DNA of 12,825 nucleotides, from assembly GCA_033720695.1 (NCBI GenBank), contig JAWWCA010000104.1, positions 1 through 12,825 of the forward strand, given 5' to 3'. This DNA comes from DATGQT01 sp033720695. GTDB taxonomy: Bacteria > Bacteroidota > Rhodothermia > Rhodothermales > Rubricoccaceae. Position numbers and translations under genes: made by a program. The notes under the pieces were generated by a model. The model did not search any database. It saw only the letters and a program-made list of their open reading frames with translations, and had not been told where the DNA came from. How positions within the stretch are numbered: position 1 is the first letter of the stretch; the number at the start of each line of letters is the position of its first letter. Shown here one piece after another: positions 1 to 8,320 of the stretch.

Positions 1-1099
1 AGGCTTGCCCGCGCGTGAGCACGACCGGGTGCGGCGCGCCGACGCCGCGCCCGATCCCGCGCGCCTGCGCGTCCAACACCGTGGCGACGGCCTGGTAGAG
101 CGCCGTCCCGTCCATATTGATCGTCGCGCCGAGGGGGAGCACGAAGCTCGACACCTCCTCGCTCACGCCCAACTCCTCCTCGCACCGCTCCATCGTCACC
201 GGCAGCGTGGCCCCACTCGACGAGGTCGAGAAGGCGACGAGTTGCGCCGGCCCGATCCCGGCGAAAAACGTCTTGAGCCCCATCGGGGTGAACAGCTTGA
301 GGAGCGTCGGGTAGACGACGAGGGTGTGGACGAGGAGGGCCGTGAGGACCGCGGCGCAGTACCACCCGAGCGAGCCGAGGAGGGCGAGGATCCGACTCAC
401 GTCGTCGCCGGCGACGCTGGTGATGGTCGCGGCGATGAGGGCGAACACGCCGAGCGGCGCCATCAACATGATGAGGTCGACGAGCCGGATGACCACCTCG
501 TTGAGCCCCTCGAAGAAGCGGAGCACGGGCTCCCCCTTCTCGCGCGAGACCTGGACGAGCCCGATGCCCAGGAGGAGCGCCACCACCACCACCTGCAGCA
601 TGTTGCCGTTGCTGGAGGCCGCGAAGAAGAAGTTCTCCGGGACCATGTCCACGAGGAACTGGAGCGGGCCGCGCTCCCCAGCCACCTCGGCGGCGGCCTC
701 GCGCCCCGTCGCGTCCTCAGCGTAGGCGGCCATCAGCTCGTCGCGGAGGTCGGGTGGCAGGGTCTTGCCCGGCTGCATGAGGTTGACGGCCACGAGACCG
801 ATCGTCACGGCGACGGCGGTGGTCCCCACGTAGATCCCGATCGTCTTGCCGCCGATGCGGGAGAGCTTCCGGAGGTCGCTCAGGCTGGCGACGCCCGTGA
901 TCAGGCTGGCGAGGACGAGCGGGACGGCGATGAGCTTGAGCGCGTTGATGAAGATGACCCCGAAGGGGGCCACCCAGGCGTCCACGAACCCGCCCCACCC
1001 GTACACGGCCGCCAGGACGCCGAAGGCGAGGCCCAGCGCGAGGCCGAGGATGATCTGCCAGTGGAGCTTGCGGTACCAGGGCCGGGGCGGCGTTTCCAT
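1..1099 (-). CDS. Dicarboxylate/amino acid:cation symporter (DAACS family), C-terminus cut by window edge
   Basis: The minus-strand frame opens at ATG 1099 (METPPRPWYRKLHWQIILGL) and runs 366 codons to the left edge without a stop. Family members (GltP, GltPh, DctA) are about 420-440 residues, so roughly 60-70 residues are missing. Hydrophobic helices begin at residue 14. Two family signatures are clear: the serine-rich hairpin FSTSSSGATLPVT at 290-302 and the substrate/cation site NMDGTALYQAVATV at 328-341. Such proteins are trimeric inner-membrane carriers that import glutamate, aspartate or C4-dicarboxylates with Na+ or H+; substrate cannot be assigned here. The gene lies 76 bases after the DUF92 fusion gene on the same strand and may be co-transcribed, though nothing suggests a shared function. 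From about residue 343 the predicted helix acquires unexpected D, R and P residues, probably poor sequence at the contig end (see findings). Start choice rests on typical N-terminal length; no Shine-Dalgarno is visible. Confidence 0.93.
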   Translation of the reverse strand, partial: METPPRPWYRKLHWQIILGLALGLAFGVLAAVYGWGGFVDAWVAPFGVIFINALKLIAVPLVLASLITGVASLSDLRKLSRIGGKTIGIYVGTTAVAVTIGLVAVNLMQPGKTLPPDLRDELMAAYAEDATGREAAAEVAGERGPLQFLVDMVPENFFFAASSNGNMLQVVVVALLLGIGLVQVSREKGEPVLRFFEGLNEVVIRLVDLIMLMAPLGVFALIAATITSVAGDDVSRILALLGSLGWYCAAVLTALLVHTLVVYPTLLKLFTPMGLKTFFAGIGPAQLVAFSTSSSGATLPVTMERCEEELGVSEEVSSFVLPLGATINMDGTALYQAVATVLDAQARGIGRGVGAPHPVVLTRGQA

Positions 1100-1175
1100 C
1101 GGGCGGGGGGCGGGCGGGGGGAGGCGACGGGGAAGCTACGGAACGGGACGGGGGTCGGCGTGGCGCTGCGAGCCC

Positions 1176-2699
1176 TCACAGCAGCGCCAGCAGCGGCACC
1201 GAGGCGCCCGCCGCCGTGCACGCGAGGTTGACGCGGTCGTTCGTCACCCACCGGAGGCCGGCGGCGAGCGGGAGCGGGGCCCCGGCCTCAAGGGATCGCT
1301 CGGTGAGCGCGCCCGACGGCGCGCGGTAGCGGGCCTGCAGCGTCGCGCCGAGGAGGGAGTCGAGAAACGCCCCCGCGACCCCGCCGCCCACGACGAGGAG
1401 GCCGACCAACGTCGGCCGGACGCCCATCCCGGCGGGATCGGCGAAGGGGAGCGCGCTCGCGAACACGGTGGCCGCGCCGAGGAGCGCCGCGAGGGTGCCC
1501 GGCCCCGACACCCCGCCGGAGGTCCCGGGCGGCACCCGGCGCCCGGTGAGCACGGAGCGGGTCGAGCGCCCGACGGCCGTCCCCACCTCGGTGCCCCAGG
1601 TGTCGGCCGCCGCCGCGGCGAAGGCCCCGACGAACCCCCAGTAGAGCGCCGGGCTCGGCCACAGGACGTGGATCACGAGGAGCAACCCGGCCACGCCGCC
1701 GTTCGCCGCCACCTGCCCGGCGTCGCGCCGGCTCGACTTCTCGGCGAGCCGCTCGGCCCCGGCCTTGCGCCCCTTCCGCCAGCGCGAGAGGAGGCTCGAC
1801 AGGACGAAGAACGTGAAGCCAGGCAGGGCCCACGCCCACCCGCCGAGGGCGAGCACGGCCCACGCGAGCAACCCCGCCGCGAGCGCGCCCGTCGGGTCGA
1901 GGAAGCCGACGCGGAAGGCGAGCACGCCGAAGAGGACCGCGACCCCGAGCGCACCCGCCATCGCGCCAGCGGCGCCAGGATCCTCGTGGAGGACGGCGAG
2001 GGGGACCACGACGGCCACCACGATGTACAGGTTGTCCCAGCCCTCGCCGCCGAGGGTCTCCGCCGCTCCCGCCAGCGCCGCCACGACGACGGCCGCCACG
2101 GCGATCTCAGCGGCCCCGAAGCCGGCCGGCCGCAGCACGACCAGCGCCGCTGCCGCCACGACGAGGGCGGACGCGACGAAGGCGACCGTGCCCGCCACCG
2201 ATTTCTCGTGCTCCCCCACCCGGTACCGCCCAGGGCGCGGCAGGCGCGTCCCGACGAGGGAGGCGAGCGGGTCGGACACCGCGAGGACCAGGAAGGCGAC
2301 CTGGAGCGCGAACACCCGCTCGGGAGCCCCCCCCTCCGACGCCCCCGGCGCGAGGACCCAGCACACGACGAGGGCAGCCACGAGCGCGAGGGGGAACGTC
2401 ACCGTGCCCCAGCTGCGCCGGGCGATCCCGTGCATGCCCGGGAGGAGCCGCCGCCGCACCGCCACGACGTTCACGCCGATGAACACGATCGCGAGGGCGG
2501 CGATCCACCCCGGGTGCTCGAACCCCGGCACCGCGACGGCCACCAAGACCCCGACGAGCGCGTGGACGGCGCGGCGCGAGCTCTCGGGCCGCCAGCCCGC
2601 CCACGCCCGCAGCCCCTCCCCTACCCCGACCGCGCCCAACAGCGCCAGGCCGAAGAGGGCGAACGCGGCGAGGTCGCCGTAGTCCAGGAGGTCGTTCAT
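1176..2699 (-). CDS. DUF92 (TIGR00297) membrane protein fused to an N-terminal VTE5/CdsA-like kinase module
   Basis: This 507-residue polytopic membrane protein has two modules. Residues 1-235 resemble the phytol kinase/dolichol kinase/CdsA-type CTP-using family: SRRAVHALVG at 41-50, SDPLASLVG at 142-150, EKSVAGTVAF at 165-174 and ETLGGEGWDNLYIVV at 214-228. Residues ~245-507 form a DUF92 domain: FLDPTGALAAGLLAW at 266-280, ADTWGTEVG at 365-373, GTSGGVS at 392-398, GAFLDSLLGATLQ at 443-455 and TNDRVNL at 486-492. In plants and cyanobacteria, VTE5 phosphorylates phytol and the DUF92 protein VTE6 phosphorylates phytyl-phosphate. A fused protein could therefore perform both steps of isoprenoid alcohol salvage to a diphosphate, usable for quinone or carotenoid synthesis; that role is inference. 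The start ATG lies 97 bases after the porV stop, beyond a terminator-like hairpin, so it probably has its own promoter, which I could not identify. An AGGAGG exists at 2724-2729 but about 24 bases from the start, too far to act as an RBS. Confidence 0.88.
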   Translation of the reverse strand: MNDLLDYGDLAAFALFGLALLGAVGVGEGLRAWAGWRPESSRRAVHALVGVLVAVAVPGFEHPGWIAALAIVFIGVNVVAVRRRLLPGMHGIARRSWGTVTFPLALVAALVVCWVLAPGASEGGAPERVFALQVAFLVLAVSDPLASLVGTRLPRPGRYRVGEHEKSVAGTVAFVASALVVAAAALVVLRPAGFGAAEIAVAAVVVAALAGAAETLGGEGWDNLYIVVAVVVPLAVLHEDPGAAGAMAGALGVAVLFGVLAFRVGFLDPTGALAAGLLAWAVLALGGWAWALPGFTFFVLSSLLSRWRKGRKAGAERLAEKSSRRDAGQVAANGGVAGLLLVIHVLWPSPALYWGFVGAFAAAAADTWGTEVGTAVGRSTRSVLTGRRVPPGTSGGVSGPGTLAALLGAATVFASALPFADPAGMGVRPTLVGLLVVGGGVAGAFLDSLLGATLQARYRAPSGALTERSLEAGAPLPLAAGLRWVTNDRVNLACTAAGASVPLLALL

Positions 2700-2735
2700 C
2701 CGAGCCCGGATCGTGGGGGTCCCCCTCCTGACGGC

Positions 2736-2772
2736 GCGGGGCCGTGCACGGTCTCCCCGAGCACGGCCCCGC
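2736..2772 (-). terminator. Perfect 12-bp hairpin after porV
   Basis: Arms 2736-2747 (GCGGGGCCGTGC) and 2761-2772 (GCACGGCCCCGC) are exact inverted repeats with a 13-base loop. The hairpin starts 23 bases past the porV stop codon on the minus strand and lies before the next gene start at 2699. It is the natural candidate for the end of the porU-porV transcript. No T-run follows on the minus strand, so it is not a textbook intrinsic terminator; it may work as a U-tract-less terminator or as a 3'-end stabiliser. Confidence 0.6.
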
Positions 2773-2795
2773 AGCGCGACACGAGCCGCAACCTC

Positions 2796-3935
2796 CTAGC
2801 GGTTCACGTTGAGCATCACCGAGAACCGGATCTGCTCGGAGAGCGGCGAGTTCTCCTCGAGGGCGTAGATGTAGGAGAGGTCCACGCCGATGAGGCTGTA
2901 GCTGAAGCCGGCGCCGAACGTGATGAACTCCCGGTTGCCGTTGGCGGGGTCCTCGTAGAAGTAGCCCGTCCGGAGCGCGAAGAGGTTGTTGTACCAGTAC
3001 TCCGCGCCGAGGCCGTAGGTGAACTGGCGGAGGACGCCGACGGTCTCGGCCTCCCCGGGCCCCATGCCGTCGAGGTCGACGGTGATCGACTTCCACGACG
3101 AGAACAGCGCCGAGGTGAACGACTCGAACTCCCCGTCCTCGTCCCGCGCCACGAGCAGCTTGTTGGCGTCGACGGCGAAGGTGAGGCGGTTGAACTCGTC
3201 GAGGCTGTACTCGAGCGCGCTGCCGAGGCGGATGTTCGAGGGGATGGCATCGCCCGGGCCGGTGGAGGAGTAGGAGATGTGGGGCCCCATGTTGGCGAGG
3301 TTGAGCCCGAACGACGGCTGGAGGTTCTCCCCCCCGATGTCGGGCTTCCAGAGCACGCCGAGGTCGAGGCCCACGCTCACGCCCGTGCCGGAGACGTCGT
3401 CGTCGTCTTGGAGGCTACCGAGGTTGGAGTAGATCAGCCGCGCCCCGGTGCCGAGCGAGAGGGTCGGGAGCACCTGGCGGCCGTAGGAAGCGCCCACGGC
3501 GAGGTCGTAGGAGCGGAAGGTGCCGAGGTCGGTCCCGTTCTCATCGGTGCGCTGCTGCTCGCCGAGGTTGAGGAAGGTGATGTGGCCGGCGAACGTCCCG
3601 ATCCCCTCGAGGGCGTACTTCCCGGCGAGATACTCGAAGAAGAGGTCGGCCCCGAGGTTGGGGAGCCAGGGGGCGTGGGTGAACGTGACCTCGGCGCCCT
3701 CCTGGCCGGCGAGGCCGGCGGGGTTCCAGAAGAGCGCGCTCGCGTTGTCGGCGATGGCCACGCCGGTCATGCCCATGCCGGCGGCGCGGCTGTCGGGCTC
3801 GATCTGGAGGAACGGGACGGCCGTCGTCTGGACGATCTGGGCCGAGGCCGTTCCGGCGAAGAGCGCGGCCCCCAGCAGGAGCGCGGCAGGAGCCAGGGCA
3901 GCGGAGGCGGCCGGGCGGAAGCGTCGGAGGTTCAT
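2796..3935 (-). CDS. porV: Type IX secretion system outer-membrane protein PorV (LptO)
   Basis: The protein has 379 residues. The signal peptide covers ~1-32, ending ALFAGTASA before QIVQTTAVPF. The mature N-terminus carries the PorV hallmark AVPFLQIEPDSRAAGMGMTG at 39-58 followed by ALFWNPAGLAG at 67-77. The rest alternates aromatic and polar residues as expected of an FadL-type outer-membrane beta-barrel, ending in a terminal strand, EQIRFSVMLNVNR, at 367-379. In the type IX system PorV is the shuttle that picks up cargo carrying a C-terminal domain from the Sov/SprA translocon and delivers it to the PorU sortase. The gene begins 85 bases after the porU stop on the same strand, the same adjacency as PG0026-PG0027 of Porphyromonas gingivalis, and is followed by a 12-bp hairpin, so porU-porV looks like a two-gene transcript. 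Length is close to the family norm. A PorQ or PorP assignment is less likely given the PorV motif and adjacency to porU. Confidence 0.93.
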   Translation of the reverse strand: MNLRRFRPAASAALAPAALLLGAALFAGTASAQIVQTTAVPFLQIEPDSRAAGMGMTGVAIADNASALFWNPAGLAGQEGAEVTFTHAPWLPNLGADLFFEYLAGKYALEGIGTFAGHITFLNLGEQQRTDENGTDLGTFRSYDLAVGASYGRQVLPTLSLGTGARLIYSNLGSLQDDDDVSGTGVSVGLDLGVLWKPDIGGENLQPSFGLNLANMGPHISYSSTGPGDAIPSNIRLGSALEYSLDEFNRLTFAVDANKLLVARDEDGEFESFTSALFSSWKSITVDLDGMGPGEAETVGVLRQFTYGLGAEYWYNNLFALRTGYFYEDPANGNREFITFGAGFSYSLIGVDLSYIYALEENSPLSEQIRFSVMLNVNR

Positions 3936-3999
3936 GGACGGACGAGGTTGGTCGGGGAAGGCGTGCCGGCGGAGCGGACGCAGAGGGTGTCAGGGAAGG

Positions 4000-4013
4000 G
4001 GCGCCGAGGCGCC
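4000..4013 (-). other. Short GC hairpin in the porU-porV gap
   Basis: GGCGC (4000-4004) and GCGCC (4009-4013) pair around a four-base loop in the 85-base space between the porU stop and the porV start. It has no following T-run. It could be an mRNA processing or differential-stability element within the porU-porV transcript, or chance in GC-rich DNA. Confidence 0.25.
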
Positions 4014-4020
4014 TGGCGTG

Positions 4021-7000
4021 CTATCGGATCACCGCGAGCCGCTCGATGTGCTCGGTCACCTCGGTCCCGCCGTCGGCCCGGTCCACGGCCACGCGGACGC
4101 GGTAGAGGTAGACGCCAGAGGCGAGGCGGTCGAAGTCGTCGTCGAGCCCGTCGAAGGGGATCTGGACGAGGCCGCCGGTGAGCGGCTCCTCGTGCTCGAG
4201 GGTGCGGACGGGGCGGCCGGCGAGCGAGTAGATCCGCAGCTGGACCCGCGCGAGCGTCCCCGGCGGCTGGTTGTGCTCGAAGATAAACCGGGTCGGGCCG
4301 GAGGTGGGATTCGGGTAGTTGTAGACGTTGCGGAGGGCGAGCGCGGCGCCCCCGTCGAGGGTGTAGGCGAGGGCGGCCGTGGACGAGTTGTTCGCCACGT
4401 CCCACGCCGTAACCCGGAGGGTGTGCGGGCCGGGCTCCTGCTCCGGCATCGGGAAGCGGATCGTGCCCGACTGGTACGAGTCGAGGTCGCCCTCGTAGAA
4501 CCGGCTTACGTCCACGGCGCTCTCGGGGTCGTCGTCGAACGTGACGAGGAGGTCGTGGCCGACCCCGGAGCCGACGGTGTTGATGCCGTGCTCGTCGAAG
4601 AGCCGGACGACGAGGGTCGGCTCCGGCCCCACGAGGCCGCCGTCCACGAACGTGGAGTCGTTGAGGAAGAGGCGGAGCTCGGGCCCGGCGACGTCGTCGA
4701 GGGGCGGGCCGGCCGTGGGGCTGATGGTCACGGCCTCGGTGGCCCCCACGCCGTCGACGCCCGCGTCGGAGGCGACGTAGGCCGTGATGCGGCCGGAGAG
4801 CCCGGAGTAGGAGACGTCGCGGGGGACGATGAACCGGACCGTGAACTCCCCGCCGCGCACGGTGGCCCGGCCGCGGTAGATGAGGTCGGTACGGATCGTG
4901 AACGTCCCGTCGGTGTCGCAGCAGTACACCTCGCGGTCGAGCTCCACCTCGCGGGCGGCGTCGAACACGACGAGCTCGACCTCGCCGTTGAAGCTGGTGT
5001 CGAGCTGGCCGCCCTGTGTGTTGACCTGGCCGCGGACCTCGGCGAGCTCATTGGCCCGGAGCACGGCGCCCTCGCCTCCGTCGAGAGGCGTCCCGTTCAC
5101 GTCTGTGACGGCGACGGGCCGTTCGGGCAGCCCGATCCGCATGGCGGGGTCCCCGAGGAACCCGAACTTGTGGCTGTTCCCCTGGGCGCCGATGTCGGCG
5201 CTCTTTGTGCTGCGGAGGACGTCGCCGAGGCGGCGGGGGCGACCGTCGGCGTCGCGCCGGAGGAGCTCGTCGGTGAGGCGGAGATTCAGACCGAGGTTGA
5301 GGGAGTTCGGGTTCGTGGAGGTGTAGACGAGGCGGAGCGTGGTGAAGAGCCCGACGGAGCCGCCGTTGGGGTTGAGAACGAGGAGCTCGGCGCCGCTCTG
5401 GCGGTCGATCATGTCGTAGCGCCCAAACGAGCACGTCGCCGTGACGAAGATGGTGAGGCGGTCGAAGTTGTCGAGGCGCTCGATGTCCTCATTCGTGATG
5501 ACCTTCTCGTCGGTGAGCGCGGTGACGCCGCCGTGGCCGCTGTAATTCCACACCAGCGTGCCTTCGTCGAGGATCCGCTGGATGTCGGCGGCGGCCTCGG
5601 GCACCCGCCGCCCCACGGCCGTGACCGTGGCGGGGTAGGCCGCGAGGTAGACCTTCTCGAGGTCGACGTTCGGGTACGTGCTGCGGACGAGCTCGGCGAC
5701 GACGTCGGCGTTCTGGATGTGGAGGTCGCCGTTCTGCTCCGGCTCGGGGTACGCGTCGTCGGCGACGAAGGTGTAGCGGGAGCGCCACGAGCCGTACGTG
5801 GCGGGGTCCTCGTAGTGCTTGATCTTGGCGACGACGGCGGCGGCCTCCTCGGCCGTCCGCGCAGGGATTCGCCCGATGCCGACGTCCACGCGCTCGTCGC
5901 TGGACTGCCCCGCGCTGCCGTAGCCCCACACCCCCTCGTCGTCGCCGAGGAGCCCGAAGTAGTCGTCGGAGGTGTAGGACTCGATGAGGTCGAGGCTCTC
6001 GAACGTCTCGTAGACGGGGACGAAGTTGTTCTCCTCGCCGGCCGCCGTGAGGCCGCGGTAGTCGTAGTGCCCGTCGCCGAAGAGGAGGAGGTAGCGCGGG
6101 AGACGGTCCGGGCTCGGGGCGCGGTCGTAGAGGAACTTCATGTAGTCCCGGACGGCCCGCATGTCCATCATGCCGCCGGAGAACTCGTTAAAGAGCGCCT
6201 CCACGTCGACGACGACGGTGGCGAGGCCGTCGCGGGTTCGGCGGTAGGCGGCGAGGTCGTCGGCCGCCGCGCGGAACGCCTCGGGCGTGACGATGACGTA
6301 CTCGGGGTGGCCGTTAAGGCCGTGGAGGTTCTGGTTCGCAACGGGTGTCCCGGACGCGGGCGCCTCGATGCGTGCGCTCCCCCGCTCGAACGCGACGAGC
6401 TCGCGGGGCGCGTCGCCGTCGGCCACCTCCACCTGGACGAGCCACCGCCCGCCCTCGGCCTGGACGCCCAGGCGCCGGATGGCCCCGAGGTCGGTCACGT
6501 CCCAGACCTCCGGGGCGCCTGCAAACCCGCCGAGGGCGAACTCAAAGCGGCCCGCCTCCCCGCCGGGGGTGTGGAACCGGAGGAGTCCCTGGTGGGCGCT
6601 CAGCGCGCGGGGATAGATGGCCTCGACCCAGTCGATCCAGCCCGTCGCGTTGCCCTGCGCGTTCTCCATCTCCACGTCGAGCGCGAGCCGGCCGCCGGAG
6701 ACCGGGTGCTCGAAGGCGAGCACGGCGGCTTCCCCAAGGGGAGATGTGGGCGAGAAGTAGTAGGGGCCCAGCGAGGTCGAGGCCATCTCCTGACCCGCGA
6801 TCTCCAGGGCCATCCGCACGGCAGGTCGCGCCCGGGCCGCCACACGCGCGCGCCACTGCACGTCGCCGCCCTGCAGGCCAGGGGGGATGGTGTCGAGCAC
6901 GGTCAGGGAGGGGCGAGATGCCGTGACCTCGGCGCCCAGCCACTCGAGCCCAGAGCCGCCGCCGTTGCGCGGGAGGTTCACACGGTCCACCTCGTCGAAT

Positions 7001-8196
7001 ACGCGGCCGTCGAAGCGGCTCTGGCGTGCGGCGTCGGACCACCCGGGGAAGGCCCCGCCGCCCACGCGTGCGCCGCCGGAGCCGTCCACACGCAAGAAGA
7101 CGAAGCTCTCGTCGGAGAAGTAGTTGATGTAGTGCGCCCAGCGGCTGTCGTCGGGGTCGGCGGCATCGGCCTCCCACGTCCAGCCGTTGGGTCCCTCGGC
7201 GTAGAAGTAGAGCGCGTCGCCGTCGTCGAAGGAGCCGTCGCCTCCCCCGGTGACCCAGACCGGGTTCTCGACGAGGTCGGCCGGGCGCGGGGCGGCGTTG
7301 TGCGCGGGCAGCATGCCGCCGCCGTTGTGGTAGACCTGGAGCCGGGAGGGGTCGACGGCGGCCACGCCGAGCGCGTTGAGGTACGCCCGGTCGATGCGAT
7401 AGACGCCTTCCTTCCGGATCGGGATCTTGAACCACGTCCCCTCGGCCAGCACGCTCCGCGTGACTTCCACGTGGGGGCTGACGCCGCCGGGCCCGCCGAA
7501 TCGCCCGTCCGGCACCACCGGAGTCCGAACGGCGATGAGGAGACGGCGGTTGCGCCGGACGACGCCGGCTTCAGAGTCCACCTGGAGCAGGCGCGCCATG
7601 AGCGTGCCGACGGGGCGCCGGCGCTCCTCGCCCACGGCCAGCACCTCGGCCACGGGACCAGCGAGCGCGGCGAACCCCTCCTGGGCATCCTCAGGGACCC
7701 GCTCGACGGGGCTCCGCGGCCCCAGCGGGACCTCGTCGTACTCGGCGGCGAGGATCTCGACCGAGGGAGGAGCGAACGCGCCCAGGGTCACCGGCTCGGA
7801 CACGGCCATCCAGCCCTCCACGGCGGCGTGGACGAGCGCCATCGGGTCGCCGCCGTGCTGGCGGACGGCGTCGGCCAGCGGCCGCCTCCAGGCGATGCGG
7901 ACCTCGTACACGAGGCGCCCCTCGGCCTGCTCGATCAGCCGGAGACGGGGGGGGTCGCGACGCGCCGGCTCCTCCGTGAAGCCCTCGGCCGCCCCGGCGG
8001 CGCGCGACGGGCGCAGCGCCGGGACCGGGTCCGCCGCGGGGAGGCGGTTCGCGGGCTGGCGCACCTCGGGCTGCGGGGCCGTGCGGCGGGGCGGCGCCTC
8101 GCGCTGCTGCGCCACGGCCGGAGCGGCGAGCGGGAGGGCCAGCGCCCCGAGGAGGGCAGGGGCCGCCCAGGCGCGAAGACGGGGGGGTACGGTCAT
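4021..8196 (-). CDS. porU: Type IX secretion system sortase PorU (C25 gingipain-like peptidase)
   Basis: I place the start at ATG 8196, giving 1391 residues with a clean signal peptide: MTVPPR, a hydrophobic stretch ALLGALALPLAAPAVAQ, then mature QREAPP. The frame stays open upstream to 8403, but that stretch is arginine-rich and would bury the signal peptide. Domains: Pro/Ala/Arg-rich linker ~31-85; beta-rich N-terminal region including TWFKIPIRKEGVYRIDRAYL at 254-273, typical of PorU; C25 domain ~631-1031 with LLFGDGHYDYRG at 704-715, catalytic His888 in NYSGHGG and Cys922 in TATCSFGRYD; Ig-like segments; C-terminal domain ~1290-1391 with YNYPNPTSG at 1292-1300 and LASGVYLYRVRV, like type A sorting domains. 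PorU sits on the outer surface, removes the C-terminal signal of cargo and links cargo to A-LPS or another anchor. P. gingivalis PorU is 1158 residues, so this one is longer. Besides Cys922 the only mature cysteines are adjacent, at 1092-1093. porV follows 85 bases downstream. Confidence 0.94.
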   Translation of the reverse strand: MTVPPRLRAWAAPALLGALALPLAAPAVAQQREAPPRRTAPQPEVRQPANRLPAADPVPALRPSRAAGAAEGFTEEPARRDPPRLRLIEQAEGRLVYEVRIAWRRPLADAVRQHGGDPMALVHAAVEGWMAVSEPVTLGAFAPPSVEILAAEYDEVPLGPRSPVERVPEDAQEGFAALAGPVAEVLAVGEERRRPVGTLMARLLQVDSEAGVVRRNRRLLIAVRTPVVPDGRFGGPGGVSPHVEVTRSVLAEGTWFKIPIRKEGVYRIDRAYLNALGVAAVDPSRLQVYHNGGGMLPAHNAAPRPADLVENPVWVTGGGDGSFDDGDALYFYAEGPNGWTWEADAADPDDSRWAHYINYFSDESFVFLRVDGSGGARVGGGAFPGWSDAARQSRFDGRVFDEVDRVNLPRNGGGSGLEWLGAEVTASRPSLTVLDTIPPGLQGGDVQWRARVAARARPAVRMALEIAGQEMASTSLGPYYFSPTSPLGEAAVLAFEHPVSGGRLALDVEMENAQGNATGWIDWVEAIYPRALSAHQGLLRFHTPGGEAGRFEFALGGFAGAPEVWDVTDLGAIRRLGVQAEGGRWLVQVEVADGDAPRELVAFERGSARIEAPASGTPVANQNLHGLNGHPEYVIVTPEAFRAAADDLAAYRRTRDGLATVVVDVEALFNEFSGGMMDMRAVRDYMKFLYDRAPSPDRLPRYLLLFGDGHYDYRGLTAAGEENNFVPVYETFESLDLIESYTSDDYFGLLGDDEGVWGYGSAGQSSDERVDVGIGRIPARTAEEAAAVVAKIKHYEDPATYGSWRSRYTFVADDAYPEPEQNGDLHIQNADVVAELVRSTYPNVDLEKVYLAAYPATVTAVGRRVPEAAADIQRILDEGTLVWNYSGHGGVTALTDEKVITNEDIERLDNFDRLTIFVTATCSFGRYDMIDRQSGAELLVLNPNGGSVGLFTTLRLVYTSTNPNSLNLGLNLRLTDELLRRDADGRPRRLGDVLRSTKSADIGAQGNSHKFGFLGDPAMRIGLPERPVAVTDVNGTPLDGGEGAVLRANELAEVRGQVNTQGGQLDTSFNGEVELVVFDAAREVELDREVYCCDTDGTFTIRTDLIYRGRATVRGGEFTVRFIVPRDVSYSGLSGRITAYVASDAGVDGVGATEAVTISPTAGPPLDDVAGPELRLFLNDSTFVDGGLVGPEPTLVVRLFDEHGINTVGSGVGHDLLVTFDDDPESAVDVSRFYEGDLDSYQSGTIRFPMPEQEPGPHTLRVTAWDVANNSSTAALAYTLDGGAALALRNVYNYPNPTSGPTRFIFEHNQPPGTLARVQLRIYSLAGRPVRTLEHEEPLTGGLVQIPFDGLDDDFDRLASGVYLYRVRVAVDRADGGTEVTEHIERLAVIR

Positions 8197-8250
8197 CGGG
8201 AGAAGCGGGCGCCGACAGTGGCGGCCGGGACGTACGACGTAGGATGCAGA

Positions 8251-8265
8251 GGCGGCGAGGCCGCC
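8251..8265 (-). other. Hairpin in the porU leader
   Basis: GGCGGC (8251-8256) and GCCGCC (8260-8265) form a 6-bp stem with a three-base loop, about 55 bases before the porU start codon and within the leader expected from the promoter at 8321-8351. It could affect translation or message stability; short stems like this also arise easily at this GC content. Confidence 0.3.
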
Positions 8266-8320
8266 GGGGCGTATCCGTTCCCGATAAGCGAGGGAGGCGT
8301 GACCGTAGTGCGACGGACGG

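Noticed and set aside
2715..2725. GGGGG-T-CCCCC palindrome
   Set aside because: A one-base loop cannot fold as drawn, and G/C runs like this are common in this window.
2724..2729. AGGAGG on the minus strand as ribosome binding site of the DUF92 gene
   Set aside because: It lies about 24 bases from the start codon, too far, and no other gene in the window shows a Shine-Dalgarno.
846..4181. An 1111-codon open frame on the + strand opposite the symporter, DUF92 and porV genes
   Set aside because: Low-complexity Arg/Gly/Glu/Asp composition and overlap with three well-supported minus-strand genes mark it as an artefact of GC-biased codons.
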